From NCBI RefSeq assembly GCF_900460955.1, contig NZ_UFUW01000001.1:1672738-1736737 (forward strand): 64,000 bases of DNA. Reading direction: 5' to 3'. The position numbers and the translations under genes are program-made. The notes beneath the pieces are model-generated. The model ran no database searches. It saw nothing but the letters and a program-made list of their open reading frames with translations, and was not told the DNA's origin. The DNA comes from Cardiobacterium valvarum (GTDB lineage: Bacteria > Pseudomonadota > Gammaproteobacteria > Cardiobacteriales > Cardiobacteriaceae). Shown here one piece after another: positions 25,989-35,457 of this stretch; position 1 is the first letter of the stretch; each line of letters starts with the position of its first letter.

Positions 25989-27512
25989 TCAGAGGTTTAA
26001 TATTTCCGCAAGAACTCTATCAAGAAGTTTATTATCTAATGTTATTTCCAATGCACCATTGCGTTCGAGGTAAAGACGTTTAAGGGAATCGGGCAGATCG
26101 GTGAGTGGATTTCTTATTAAATACAGCCTTTTCAGATTGCCGAGTTGACCAATTTCCGGCGGCAGGACGGTGAGCTTATTCCACTCTAAATTCAGGCCTT
26201 GCAGATTGTCGAGTTGGCCGATTTCCGGCGGCAGGGCGGTGAGTTGATTGTCCCATAAATCCAGCCTTCTCAACTCGCTTAATTGACCGATTTCCGGCGG
26301 CAGGGCGGTAAGTTGATTTTCCCTTAAATTCAGTTCTTGCAACTTGCCGAGTTGACCAATTGAATCAGGCAAAGCGGTGAGTTCATTGTTATCTAAATCT
26401 AATTCTTGCAGATTGCTGAGTTGGCCAATTTGGGCAGGCAGAGTGGAGAGTTGATTGTCTGATAAATCCAGTCTTTGCAGATTGCCGAGTTGACCAATTT
26501 CGGCAGGCAGGTTGGTAAGTTGATTCAAGGCCAAATCCAGTGATTGCAGATTACCGAGTTGGCCGATTTCGGCAGGCAGGTTGGTGAGTCGATTCCAGGC
26601 CAAATCCAGTGATTGCAGATTGCCGAGTCGTCCAATTTCGCCAGGCACAGTGGTGAGATTATACAAGATAAGGGATTTCAGATTTGGCAGATGCGGTGCC
26701 ATATCAATGAGTTCTAAAAGCAAACGACCGTCCATTGTGATTTCTTGCAGATTACCGAGTTGGGTAATGGCAGCAGGCAGGGCAGTGAGTTCATTGCCGC
26801 TTAAATCCAGTGTCTGCAGATTGCCGAGTTGACCAATTTCGGCAGGCAGGGCAGTGAGATTAAACAAGCTAAGAGATTTCAGTTTTGGCAGATACGGTGC
26901 CATATCAATGAGTTCTAAAAGTAAATGACCTTCTATGGTGATGTCTTGCAGATTACCGAGTTGGGCAATGGCAGCAGGCAGGGCAGTGAGTTGATTTCCT
27001 CTTAAATCCAGTTTTTGCAGATTGCCGAGTTGGCCGATTTCCGGTGGCAGGGTGCTAAGTTTATTCCACTGTAAATCGAGTGTTTGCAGATTGCCGAGTT
27101 GACCGATTTCCGGCGGCAGGGTGCTAAGTTTATTCCCCCTCAATTCCAGTGTTTGCAGTTTGCCAAGTCGGCCGATTTCCGGCGGTAGGGTGCTAAGTTT
27201 ATTACTCCACAAATCCAGTGTTTGCAGATTGCCAAGTTGCCCGATTTCGGCAGGCAGAGAGGTGAGTTGATTGTCCCATAAATACAGCCCTTGCAGATTG
27301 CCGAGTTGCCCAATTTCGACAGGCAGGGTGGTGAATCGTGCTCTATTTAGCCACAGTTCTTGCATCGCCAATAGTTTCGCCTTATTCCTCGGCAGTTCTT
27401 TTTCCTGAATATCAGATTCATCCGCCCAGGCGCAGAGGCGTTCGAACCAGCCGTCATCGATGGTGGCAAGGGTTTGGGTGCGGGATTTGGGTTTTTTGTG
27501 GTCGTCGGTCAT
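25989..27512 (-). CDS. Leucine-rich-repeat protein
   Basis: The 507-residue cytoplasmic protein has no signal peptide. An N-terminal helical stretch ([17 protein letters not shown]) is followed by about nineteen LRR units of mostly 23 residues with consensus [23 protein letters not shown]. Two irregular units (LLLELIDMAPxLPxLKSL, residues near 210 and 295) break the array. I take ATG 27512 with AGGAAA upstream. LRR arrays of this kind mediate protein-protein contact. A close paralogue lies at 29088, and about 100 bases upstream of both starts are alike, so they arose by duplication. Function unknown; effector-like and sensor roles are both open. Confidence 0.88.
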   Translation of the reverse strand: MTDDHKKPKSRTQTLATIDDGWFERLCAWADESDIQEKELPRNKAKLLAMQELWLNRARFTTLPVEIGQLGNLQGLYLWDNQLTSLPAEIGQLGNLQTLDLWSNKLSTLPPEIGRLGKLQTLELRGNKLSTLPPEIGQLGNLQTLDLQWNKLSTLPPEIGQLGNLQKLDLRGNQLTALPAAIAQLGNLQDITIEGHLLLELIDMAPYLPKLKSLSLFNLTALPAEIGQLGNLQTLDLSGNELTALPAAITQLGNLQEITMDGRLLLELIDMAPHLPNLKSLILYNLTTVPGEIGRLGNLQSLDLAWNRLTNLPAEIGQLGNLQSLDLALNQLTNLPAEIGQLGNLQRLDLSDNQLSTLPAQIGQLSNLQELDLDNNELTALPDSIGQLGKLQELNLRENQLTALPPEIGQLSELRRLDLWDNQLTALPPEIGQLDNLQGLNLEWNKLTVLPPEIGQLGNLKRLYLIRNPLTDLPDSLKRLYLERNGALEITLDNKLLDRVLAEILNL

Positions 27513-27847
27513 GGTAGGTTTCCTGGGGGTTGATGGTGGCGGGATTGTAGTCTTTTCGGGTGTGGGACGGGCCGGTTTGCTGGCGGATTCAGTATTTTCG
27601 TCGCTTGGCGACCGTATCCCCCCTTCCGTCGCTGCGCGACACCTTCCCCCGTAAACGGGGGAAGGGAATATTCCCCGCTTGACGAGCCCAGTAATGACGT
27701 CGCTTGGCGGCTTTTCCATAGAACGCGAAGCGGGCGACGCACAAACCCAGTATTTATCTCGCTTGGCGGCTTTTTCATAGAACGCGAAGCGGGCAGCACC
27801 TACCCGGTGGACGACGCACAAACCCAGTATTTATCTCGCTTGGCGAC
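27513..27847. repeat. Repeat-rich gap between LRR gene and J-domain gene
   Basis: No gene is seen. The first 100 bases match the region upstream of the other LRR gene (30681-30780). Then come a hairpin repeat with CTTCCCCCGTAAACGGGGG (27640-27668, also at 63333) and four copies of the CGCTTGGCG core near 27602, 27678 to 27710, 27758 and 27837, linked by near-identical TTTCATAGAACGCGAAGCGG segments. Confidence 0.8.
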
Positions 27848-29050
27848 TCAAAAGAAAAATGTCTCGTCAGCATCGTCATCGTCAGCGTCGTCATCAGCCG
27901 TATCGGCGACGCCCCCGGCATCATCCGCTTCTTCTTCGGTAAGGCTGCGCAAGAGGGTGTAGAGCTGTTCGAGCTCGCCTGCGAGGATGGTGCACTGTTC
28001 GGCGAGGTAGGCTTGATAGGCTGCTTCATCCGCGAAGCCGCGCAGCAGGGTGTAAGTGTCGTCGTCCTGCAAGGTGGCGATTTCCGCGCGCAGGATGGCG
28101 AGGTTCTCGCGCAGTTCCGCGATGCGGGCGTGCAGGGCGGCAGTGTCGCTCAGGGTGTCGCTGGCGGCGGTGAAGATGCCGCGTTGCAGTTGGGCAAGGA
28201 TGCGTTCGACGGTCGGCAGGTCTTTTTTCTTGTAGGCCTGACCCAGTTCTTTGAAGAGTTGTTCCGCCTGTGCCTTGTGTTCGGCGCTGACGCGGTCGGG
28301 GTGGCATAACTGGCTGGCGCGGCGGTAAGCGGCTTTGAGGCGGGTTTCCGCGTCGGCATCCAGGGCAGCAATGTCCTGCTGCTCGATTTCGGCCTGCGTC
28401 TGTTCGTCGCTGAAGGCTTCGCGCTGCTGTTTGGTCTCTTCGTAGGTGCGGCGGGCGTTTTCAAGGTCGGGGTCGTCTTCGGCAGCGGCGTTGGCCAATG
28501 CTTCCTGTTCTTCCAGCCAGTCGCACCAGGCATCGTAAGCGGCCAGGGTTTCTTCCCATTCGTCAGCACTTTCTGCCGCAATTTCTGCCTGTTCTTCGTC
28601 CTCTGCTTCCGCGCGGGCAACCTCTTCTTCGTCCATTTCCGCGCGGTAATCCGTTTCCGCTTCTTCCTGATGCCCCGTATCGCGCTTTTCCTGCCGCTGC
28701 CCGCGCTGTGCGTGTAGCGCTTTTTCCAGTTGCAGTCTGGCGATTTGCTCCTGCGCCGTGAGGATTTCCGTCAGCGTCGGGCCGCAGTGCAGGAGGAAAT
28801 CGCGGTTGAAGCGTTCCAGCAGCGCCTGGATTTCGTCGCGTTCGAGGGTTTCGGCGGTGATTTGCCGCTCCAGCGCGGCGAGTTCGAGGCGCAGCGCGAC
28901 GAGCTCGGCATCTTCGCTGACGACCAGCGCCGCCTGTGCGGTAAGGAAGCGGTTAATCAGGCGCATCGCCTGCGGGTAATGCCCGCCTGCCAGCGCAGTG
29001 ATGATGGCGGCGAGGGTCTCGCCCGCCGCGCCGTCCAACTGCGGCAACAC
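27848..29050 (-). CDS. J-domain (DnaJ-like) protein
   Basis: About 400 residues. Long acidic coiled-coil stretches (residues 100-225) precede a J domain around 235-280 with the HPD motif (residues 250-252) and AYRRASQLCHPDRV. The C-terminus is acidic (DADDDDADETFFF). J domains stimulate Hsp70 ATPase, so this should recruit DnaK to an unknown client. The start is doubtful: GTG 29050 has no ribosome site, the frame closes at a TGA 24 bases further upstream, and the LRR gene ends only 37 bases before, so the N-terminus may be truncated. It sits between two LRR genes. Confidence 0.8.
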   Translation of the reverse strand: MLPQLDGAAGETLAAIITALAGGHYPQAMRLINRFLTAQAALVVSEDAELVALRLELAALERQITAETLERDEIQALLERFNRDFLLHCGPTLTEILTAQEQIARLQLEKALHAQRGQRQEKRDTGHQEEAETDYRAEMDEEEVARAEAEDEEQAEIAAESADEWEETLAAYDAWCDWLEEQEALANAAAEDDPDLENARRTYEETKQQREAFSDEQTQAEIEQQDIAALDADAETRLKAAYRRASQLCHPDRVSAEHKAQAEQLFKELGQAYKKKDLPTVERILAQLQRGIFTAASDTLSDTAALHARIAELRENLAILRAEIATLQDDDTYTLLRGFADEAAYQAYLAEQCTILAGELEQLYTLLRSLTEEEADDAGGVADTADDDADDDDADETFFF

Positions 29051-29087
29051 GGCGCGCAGCGCGGGTAATTGTCAGGCTATCAGGTCT

Positions 29088-30680
29088 TCATCGCTCAGCG
29101 ACAGGGTCATTCAGCCATATTTCTAATGCCCCATTGCGCTTGTGATAAAGACGCTGGATAGAATTGGGCAGAATGTCAAGTATATAACCTAACATATTAT
29201 CCCTTAAATTTATGATTTGCAGATTGCGAAGTTGATCCATTGATTCAGGCAGAGTGGTGAGTTTATTACCAGATAAATCCAGTTCTTGCAGATTGTCGAG
29301 TTGACCAATTGTGTCAGGAAGCGTGGTGAGTCTATTACCAGATAAATCCAGTTTTTGCAGATTGCCGAGCTGCCCAATTTCAGCAGGCAGAGCAGTGAGT
29401 TGATTCTTCTGTAAATCCAATATTTGCAGATTGCTGAGTTGGCCGATTTCCGGCGGCAGTGCGGTGAGTTGATTGTATCTTAAATCCAGTTTTTGCAGAT
29501 TGCTAAGTTGGCCAGTTGCGGCAGGCAGGGCGGTGAGTTGATTTTCTGATAAATTCAGTGATTGCAAATTGCCGAGTTGCCCAATTTCGGCAGGCAGGGT
29601 GGTGAGTTTATTACCAGATAAATCCAGTTCTTGCAGATTGCCGAGTTGACCGATTGCGGCAGACAGGGTGGTGAGCTTAATCAAGCGAAGAGATTTGAGT
29701 TTGGGCAGATGCGGTGCCATATCAACTAGTTCTAAAAGCAAATGACCATCTATAGTGAGTTCTTGCAGATTGTCGAGTTGGCTGATCGTGGCGGGCAGGG
29801 TGGTGAGTTCATTAGCTGATAAATATAGTTTTTGCAGATTACCAAGTTGACCAATTTCGGCAGGCAGGGTGGTGAGTTCATTAGCTGATAAATATAGTTT
29901 TTGCAGATTACCAAGTTGACCGATTGCAGCAGGCAGGGTGGTGAGTCGATTGCTGCCTAAAGACAGTTTTTGCAGATTGCCGAGTTGACCAATTCCGGCA
30001 GGCAGGGTAGTAAGTTTATTTTCCCGCAAATTCAATACTTGCAGATTACCAAGCAGCCCAATTGTGGCAGGCAAGGCGGTAAGTTGATTGTGCCATAAAT
30101 CCAATTCTTGCAGATTGCCGAGTTGACCAATTGCGACAGGCAGGATGACGAGTTGATTGTCGCATAACAATAATTTTTGCAGATTCTCGAGTTGACCGAT
30201 TGTAGCAGGCAGGGTGTTTAATCGATTACCTGTTAAATCCAGTTTTTGCAGATTATTGAGTTGCCCAATTTCCGGCGGCAGGGTGGTGAGATGATTACCT
30301 GATAAATACAGTTCTTGCAGATTACCGAGTCGCCCAATTTCCGGCGGCAGGGTGGTGAGATGATTACCTGATAAATACAGTTCTTGCAGATTGCCGAGTT
30401 GTCCGATTGCGGCTGGCAGGGTGGTGAGTTGATTCCAGAATAAAACCAGTTCTTGCAGAGCTAATAGCTGCGCCTTATCCCTCGGCAATTCTTCTTCCGA
30501 AATATAAAATTCATCCGCCCAGGCGCAGAGGCGCTCAAACCAGTCGTCATCGGCGGTCGCCAGCGCCTGGGTACGGGCGCGGATAGCGGCGTTGAGTGCG
30601 AGCAGTTGCTTGCTGCGTTGCAGGGCGGCGGGCAGGTTGTCAGCGCGGGGTTTGAGCTGTTTGTGGTCGTCGTCGGTCAT
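29088..30680 (-). CDS. Leucine-rich-repeat protein (paralogue)
   Basis: The 530-residue protein from ATG 30680 carries the same plan as the one at 25989: a helical head ([17 protein letters not shown] near residues 43-58) then about nineteen LRR units. Adjacent units are identical in places ([17 protein letters not shown] twice in a row, [13 protein letters not shown] twice), also at DNA level, pointing to recent unit duplication. One irregular [10 protein letters not shown] unit interrupts the array. No export signal. The upstream 100 bases match the other LRR gene. The J-domain gene follows. Confidence 0.88.
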   Translation of the reverse strand: MTDDDHKQLKPRADNLPAALQRSKQLLALNAAIRARTQALATADDDWFERLCAWADEFYISEEELPRDKAQLLALQELVLFWNQLTTLPAAIGQLGNLQELYLSGNHLTTLPPEIGRLGNLQELYLSGNHLTTLPPEIGQLNNLQKLDLTGNRLNTLPATIGQLENLQKLLLCDNQLVILPVAIGQLGNLQELDLWHNQLTALPATIGLLGNLQVLNLRENKLTTLPAGIGQLGNLQKLSLGSNRLTTLPAAIGQLGNLQKLYLSANELTTLPAEIGQLGNLQKLYLSANELTTLPATISQLDNLQELTIDGHLLLELVDMAPHLPKLKSLRLIKLTTLSAAIGQLGNLQELDLSGNKLTTLPAEIGQLGNLQSLNLSENQLTALPAATGQLSNLQKLDLRYNQLTALPPEIGQLSNLQILDLQKNQLTALPAEIGQLGNLQKLDLSGNRLTTLPDTIGQLDNLQELDLSGNKLTTLPESMDQLRNLQIINLRDNMLGYILDILPNSIQRLYHKRNGALEIWLNDPVAER

Positions 30681-31123
30681 GGTGGGTTTTCCGGGGGTTG
30701 ATGGTGGCGGGATTGTAGTCTTTTCTGGTGTGGGACGGGGTTGGTTTGCTGGCGGGTTCAGTATTTTCGCCGCTTGGCGCCGTCCTTATCGAGAATGCCC
30801 AAAAGCAGGCTGCACCTGTTCGGCGGGCTACGCACAAACCCAGTGTTTACCTCGCTTGGCGGCTTTTTCATAGAACGCGAAGCGGGCAACCCCTGCCCGG
30901 CGGGCTACGCACAAACCCAGTATTTATCTCGCCTGGCGCCTTTTCCATAGAACGCGAAGCGGGCGATACCTAACCGGCGGGCTGAAGCCCGCCCTACGCG
31001 AACCCAGTGATTGTCCCGCTTGGCGACTTTTCCATATTACGCGAAGCGGGCGACACCTACCCGGCGGGCTGAAGCCCGCCCTACGCGAGCCCAGTGTTTA
31101 CCTCGCTTGGCGGCTTTTAAGGC
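30681..31123. repeat. Repeat-rich gap between LRR gene and purL
   Basis: No gene is seen. After the region shared with 27513-27620 there are four tandem-like copies (about 75-85 bases each) of a composite unit: a GGCGGGCTGAAGCCCGCC hairpin, a CGCGAACCCAGT linker, a CGCTTGGCG core, and a TTTCCATAGAACGCGAAGCGG hairpin part. Copies lie at about 30820, 30895, 30975 and 31055. Confidence 0.85.
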
Positions 31124-31147
31124 AATCCCCCGCAAGCGGGGGATTTT
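31124..31147. terminator. Hairpin 3' of purL
   Basis: AATCCCCCGC-AA-GCGGGGGATTTT stem. The T-run is on the plus strand, but the only adjacent gene end is purL on the minus strand, so its orientation is unclear. Confidence 0.5.
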
Positions 31148-31155
31148 GTGTGGGT

Positions 31156-34100
31156 TTATTTGAAGGCCTTGATGCCTGCCGCGATGATGGGTTGGGCGCG
31201 GAAGTCGGGGTAGTTCTGCTGGCCGAATGGCTGGTGGCGTTCGCTGTGCCCCATTTTGCCGAGGATGCGGCCGCAGATGCTTGTGATGCCTTCGATGGCG
31301 TGCAGGGAGCCGTTCGGGTTGTGCTGCGGTTTCATGCTCGGCATGAGGTCGCCGGGCGAGGCGTACTGGAAGGCGATTTGCCCGTTTTTGATGAGGGTTT
31401 TCAGCACGGCATCGGAGGCGGCAAAGCGGCCTTCGCCGTGCGAGAAGTTGACGTCGTGCGCTTCGCCGATTTGGCAGTCCGCCAGCCACGGGCTGTGGTT
31501 GTTGGCGACGACGGTGGTCGCGACGCGGGCGATGTGGCGGCCTATGCGGTTGTGGGTGAGGGTGGCGTCGCCCGGCTGCGGCGCGGCAATGACGCCGTTC
31601 GGCAGCAGGCCGCTTTTGATAAGCGCCTGGAAGCCGTTGCAGATGCCGAGGATGAGGCCGTCTCGTTCGAGCAGCGCCATCACGGCGTCGGCGATGCGCG
31701 GGTTGGCGAGCAGGTTCGCCATGTATTTGCCGGAGCCGTCCGGTTCGTCGCCAGCGCTGAAGCCGCCTGCGAGCACAAGGATTTGGCTCGCGGCAAGGTT
31801 ATCGGCAAGGGCATCCAGGCTGGCGGCAAGCGCGTCGCGGTTGCGGTTGCAGATGACGGTCTCGATGACTTCCCCCCCGGCACGGCGGAAGGTGCGCGCG
31901 GTGTCGAGTTCGCTGTTGGTGCCGGGAAAGACGGGCAGGCAGACGCGCGGGGTGGCGAGGCTGCTATGGTTGCGCGGCTGGCGCTGGGCGTCTTTGGCGG
32001 TGGCAAGCGGCGGGCGGGTGCTGTCGTTATCGGCGGGGTTGAGCGGGTATACGTCGGCAAGGACGCCGCTCGCGATGGTGTAGAGGTCTTTGATGGCGGC
32101 GGTTTGGCCGTTGATGGTGAGGTTGCCGTCGTCGGTGGTGTAGCCGAGGTGGTGCAGGTGTTCGCTGATGCCGAGACCGCCGTCGCTGGTGATGAGGTAG
32201 CCGCCGTATTCGGGCTGGAAGGGGTCGTCGAGGCGGTCGATGTGTACGCCGATATGGTTGCCGAGCGCGCTTTCGTAGAGGGCCTGGATGATGCCGCCGT
32301 GGCGCACGGCACGGATGCTTTTGATGTTGCCTTCGCGGATGGCTTCAAGGATGAAGCGGTTGTTGGCGGCAAAGGCGGCGAGGTCGGGGCGCCCCAGCGC
32401 ATCTTGCGGGCAGCGCAGCCAGTAGATTTGCTGGTTTTTTTGTTTGTATTCGGGGCTGATGACGTGGCGCACGTCCACAGTGCCGACGGCGAAGGCGATG
32501 AGGGTCGGCGGGACGTGCAGGTTGTGGTAGCTGCCGCTCATGCTGTCTTTGCCACCGATAGCAGCGCGACCGAGGGCGGTGAGGGCATGGTGCGCGCCGA
32601 GCAGGGCGGCGTAGGGTTGTCCCCAGTTGGCGGGGTCGTCGCCGAGGCGGCGGTAGTATTCTTGCAGGGAGTAGTGGGCGCAGTCGGCGTCACCGCCGCA
32701 GGCGACGAGGCGGGCGGTGGCATCGACGATGGCAAGCAGGCCGCCGTGGTAGGGCGACCAGGCGCTGACGGCGGGGTTGTAGCCATGCGCGAGGATGGAG
32801 GCGGTGTGGGTTTTGCCGTCGGTCGGCAGTTGGTACACGCTGGCCTCTACCGGGGTGCGCTGGTGTTTGCCGCCGTAGGGGAGGAGGACGCAGGAGGCGC
32901 CGACGCTGTGGTCGAAGCGGTCGCCGAGGCCTTTCTGGTCGGCATGGGTGAGGCTGGCAAGTTGGGTTTTAAGCGCGTCCACCCAGTTGTCGGTTTTTGT
33001 GATGTTAAGCGGGCTGGCGGCAGGATCAGGTTCGGCAGGGGCGACGCCGTGCTGGTGGTTTTCCGCGCCATTGCTGTCAAGCAGGCTGCGTTTCAGGCTG
33101 ACGATGGTGTCGCCCTGCCAGCGCATGGTGAGGGTCTCGTCGGCGGTGACGGTGGCGACGTGGGTGGCGTCCAGGTTTTCGGCAGCGGCGTGTGCCTGCA
33201 TCACGGCGAGGTCTTCGGCGGCGATGACGATGGCCATGCGTTCTTGTGATTCGCTGATGGCGAGTTCGGTGCCGCTGAGGCCCTGGTATTTGACGGGGAC
33301 GGCGTCGAGGTTGATGTCGAGGCCGTCCGCCAGTTCGCCGATGGCAACGGCAACGCCGCCCGCGCCGAAGTCGTTGCAGCGTTTGATGCGGCGGGCGAAG
33401 TCGGGGTTGCGGTAGAGGCGTTGCAGTTTGCGTTCTTCCGGCGGGTTGCCTTTTTGTACTTCGGCAGCGGATTCGTGCAGGGAGTCGGTGTGCTGGGCGC
33501 GGGATGAGCCGGTGGCGCCGCCGCAGCCGTCGCGGCCGGTCGCGCCGCCGATGAGCAGGACGAGGTCGCCCGCCTGCGGGGTGTCGCGGCGCACGTTTTC
33601 GGCGGGCACGGCTGCGACGACGGCACCAACTTCCATGTGTTTGGCTTTGAAGCCTTCGTGGTAGTACTCGACGATTTGTCCGGTGGCGAGGCCGATCTGG
33701 TTGCCGTAGGACGAGGCGCCTGCCGCCGCGCCTTCGGCGATGACGGCCTGCGGCAGTTTGCCGGGCAGGGTGGCGGCGTAGGGTTCGCGCGGGTCGGCGC
33801 TGCCGCTGATGCGCATGGCCTGATAGACGTAGGCGCGGCCGGAGAGCGGGTCGCGGATGGCGCCGCCGATGCAGGTCGCTGCACCGCCGTAGGGCTCGAT
33901 TTCGGTCGGGTGGTTGTGGGTTTCGTTTTTGAATTGCAGCAGCCACGGGCGGGTTTTGCCGTCTTCGTCCACGTCCACGTAAACGGAGCAGGCGTTGATT
34001 TCCGCCGAGACTTCCACATCTTGCAGGCCGCCGGCGGCGCGGCGGTGTTTGGCGTCAATGGTGGCAAGTTCCATCAGGGTGTCGGGGCGGGCAGCCGCCG

Positions 34101-34878
34101 CCTCGCCATAGACGGCTTCCCGCTGGGCGCGGTAGTCGGCGTAGTCGGCGGCCAATGCCTGGCCGAAGGCGCTATCGGGGAAGCGGATATCGTGCAATTG
34201 GGTGGCGAAGGTGGTGTGGCGGCAGTGATCCGACCAGTAGGTGTCGAGGACGCGAATTTCCGTTTCGCTGGGGTCGCGGCCTTCCGCCTGGTAGTAACGC
34301 TGGATGTGGGCGAGGTCGGCGGGCGTCATGGCGAGGCCGTGCGCGGCGTGCCAGGCGGTGAGGCCGTCGCCATCCAGCGCGCGGAAGTCGTCGTAGCGCG
34401 GCACGGGGGATGCAGCGTGATACGGCGGCAGGCTGGTGTCGGCGAGGTTCTTTTCGCGGCTGTCGATGGGGTTGATGAGGTGGGCGCGCAGTTTTTCCCT
34501 AGCTGCGTCATCCAGGTTGCCTTCAAACAGCCAGGCGGTGGCGCTGGTGACGACGGTCGGCGCGAAGGCATCGTCCAGCAGGCGCAGGCATTGTCCGGCG
34601 GAATCGGCGCGCTGGTCGTACTGTCCGGGCAGCGGCTCGATGACGAGGGTGTAGTCCGCTTCCGGCAGGGCGTCGCGGGTGCGGTCGGTCACCGGATCGG
34701 TGAAAACGCGGCTGACGACGAGGTCAAGCAGTTCCGCCGGACAGTCGTAAAGGTCGTACACCGCAAGCCGGCGCACCCGCTGTAATCCGGCGAGGTCGAG
34801 GCGGGTTTTCAGGCGCTCGGTGAGGGCGTGGTCGTCGACGTATTCGGGGCGTTTTTCGATGTAGAGGCGCTGGTGCAT
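31156..34878 (-). CDS. purL: Phosphoribosylformylglycinamidine synthase, single-chain clostridial-type
   Basis: The 1240-residue enzyme forms FGAM from FGAR, ATP and glutamine in purine synthesis. Unlike the E. coli type (1295 residues, MEILRGS start), the N-terminus is RLYIEKRPEY then LPGQYDQRADSAGQCL near 123, which are marks of the second single-chain clade found mostly in clostridia, lactobacilli and Bacteroidetes. Other marks are KNETHNHPTEIEPYGGAATC near 315, CNDFGAGGVAVAIGE near 480 and the glutaminase CNGFQALIKSG with its histidine near the end. Transfer or replacement of the enteric form is likely. It reads away from the lipoprotein and LRR genes on both sides of it. Confidence 0.93.
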   Translation of the reverse strand: MHQRLYIEKRPEYVDDHALTERLKTRLDLAGLQRVRRLAVYDLYDCPAELLDLVVSRVFTDPVTDRTRDALPEADYTLVIEPLPGQYDQRADSAGQCLRLLDDAFAPTVVTSATAWLFEGNLDDAAREKLRAHLINPIDSREKNLADTSLPPYHAASPVPRYDDFRALDGDGLTAWHAAHGLAMTPADLAHIQRYYQAEGRDPSETEIRVLDTYWSDHCRHTTFATQLHDIRFPDSAFGQALAADYADYRAQREAVYGEAAAARPDTLMELATIDAKHRRAAGGLQDVEVSAEINACSVYVDVDEDGKTRPWLLQFKNETHNHPTEIEPYGGAATCIGGAIRDPLSGRAYVYQAMRISGSADPREPYAATLPGKLPQAVIAEGAAAGASSYGNQIGLATGQIVEYYHEGFKAKHMEVGAVVAAVPAENVRRDTPQAGDLVLLIGGATGRDGCGGATGSSRAQHTDSLHESAAEVQKGNPPEERKLQRLYRNPDFARRIKRCNDFGAGGVAVAIGELADGLDINLDAVPVKYQGLSGTELAISESQERMAIVIAAEDLAVMQAHAAAENLDATHVATVTADETLTMRWQGDTIVSLKRSLLDSNGAENHQHGVAPAEPDPAASPLNITKTDNWVDALKTQLASLTHADQKGLGDRFDHSVGASCVLLPYGGKHQRTPVEASVYQLPTDGKTHTASILAHGYNPAVSAWSPYHGGLLAIVDATARLVACGGDADCAHYSLQEYYRRLGDDPANWGQPYAALLGAHHALTALGRAAIGGKDSMSGSYHNLHVPPTLIAFAVGTVDVRHVISPEYKQKNQQIYWLRCPQDALGRPDLAAFAANNRFILEAIREGNIKSIRAVRHGGIIQALYESALGNHIGVHIDRLDDPFQPEYGGYLITSDGGLGISEHLHHLGYTTDDGNLTINGQTAAIKDLYTIASGVLADVYPLNPADNDSTRPPLATAKDAQRQPRNHSSLATPRVCLPVFPGTNSELDTARTFRRAGGEVIETVICNRNRDALAASLDALADNLAASQILVLAGGFSAGDEPDGSGKYMANLLANPRIADAVMALLERDGLILGICNGFQALIKSGLLPNGVIAAPQPGDATLTHNRIGRHIARVATTVVANNHSPWLADCQIGEAHDVNFSHGEGRFAASDAVLKTLIKNGQIAFQYASPGDLMPSMKPQHNPNGSLHAIEGITSICGRILGKMGHSERHQPFGQQNYPDFRAQPIIAAGIKAFK

Positions 34879-34942
34879 GGCGATGTCCTGTGAAGGGGAA
34901 GTGGCGGGGATTGTACTGCGGCGGGGGGAATCTGCGGCTTTC

Positions 34943-35443
34943 TTAACGCGGCGGCGCGCTGTCGGCAGACGTGGTAAAGGTTTGCAGGCTGTAGTAGCAC
35001 TGGGCGGCGGTGCAGGAGGCCATGATGACGCTGGCGCGGTATTTGCCGCTCACTGTCGGGGTGTAGTGCAGCACAGGGGCTTTGCTGCCGCCGCTGGTGT
35101 CAACGGCAAGCGGCTGGCTAAGGTTGTCGCTGCGGGTCAGAGCCAGGTCGAGATCGTGACAGTCTTCGGTGCAGTTGGCAAAGAAGGTGTAGGGTTTGCC
35201 GGCGTCCAGTTCGATTTCGATATCCGCCTGTTCGCCGGGAAAGAGTTGGCTGATCACGGGTTTGTGCGAGAGTTTGCCCGGCTTCATCCACTCGCGGTTG
35301 GCTTTCATCAGGTGGTGTAGCTGGGCGAGGTTGACGTCGTCGGGGACGTGTTCGATGACGGCGTCTTCTTCGTCGATACGGGGCTGAAAGAGCTGGCAGG
35401 CGGCGAGTGGTAGGCAGATGAGCAGGATGAAGGCGTGTTTCAT
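34943..35443 (-). CDS. Small lipoprotein of unknown function
   Basis: The 166-residue product has a lipoprotein signal (MKHAFILLICLPLAAC, C16). The mature part has a pre-peptidase-like beta-sandwich feel: ELDAGKPYTFFANCTEDCHDLDLALTRSDN, then PVLHYTPTVSGKYRASVIMASC. Four cysteines in the mature region could form disulfides. I do not recognise a specific family. It shares the strand with purL downstream and pflA upstream (14 bases from the pflA stop), so it may be in the pflA transcript. Confidence 0.65.
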   Translation of the reverse strand: MKHAFILLICLPLAACQLFQPRIDEEDAVIEHVPDDVNLAQLHHLMKANREWMKPGKLSHKPVISQLFPGEQADIEIELDAGKPYTFFANCTEDCHDLDLALTRSDNLSQPLAVDTSGGSKAPVLHYTPTVSGKYRASVIMASCTAAQCYYSLQTFTTSADSAPPR

Positions 35444-35457
35444 GGCGTTCCTTGCGG

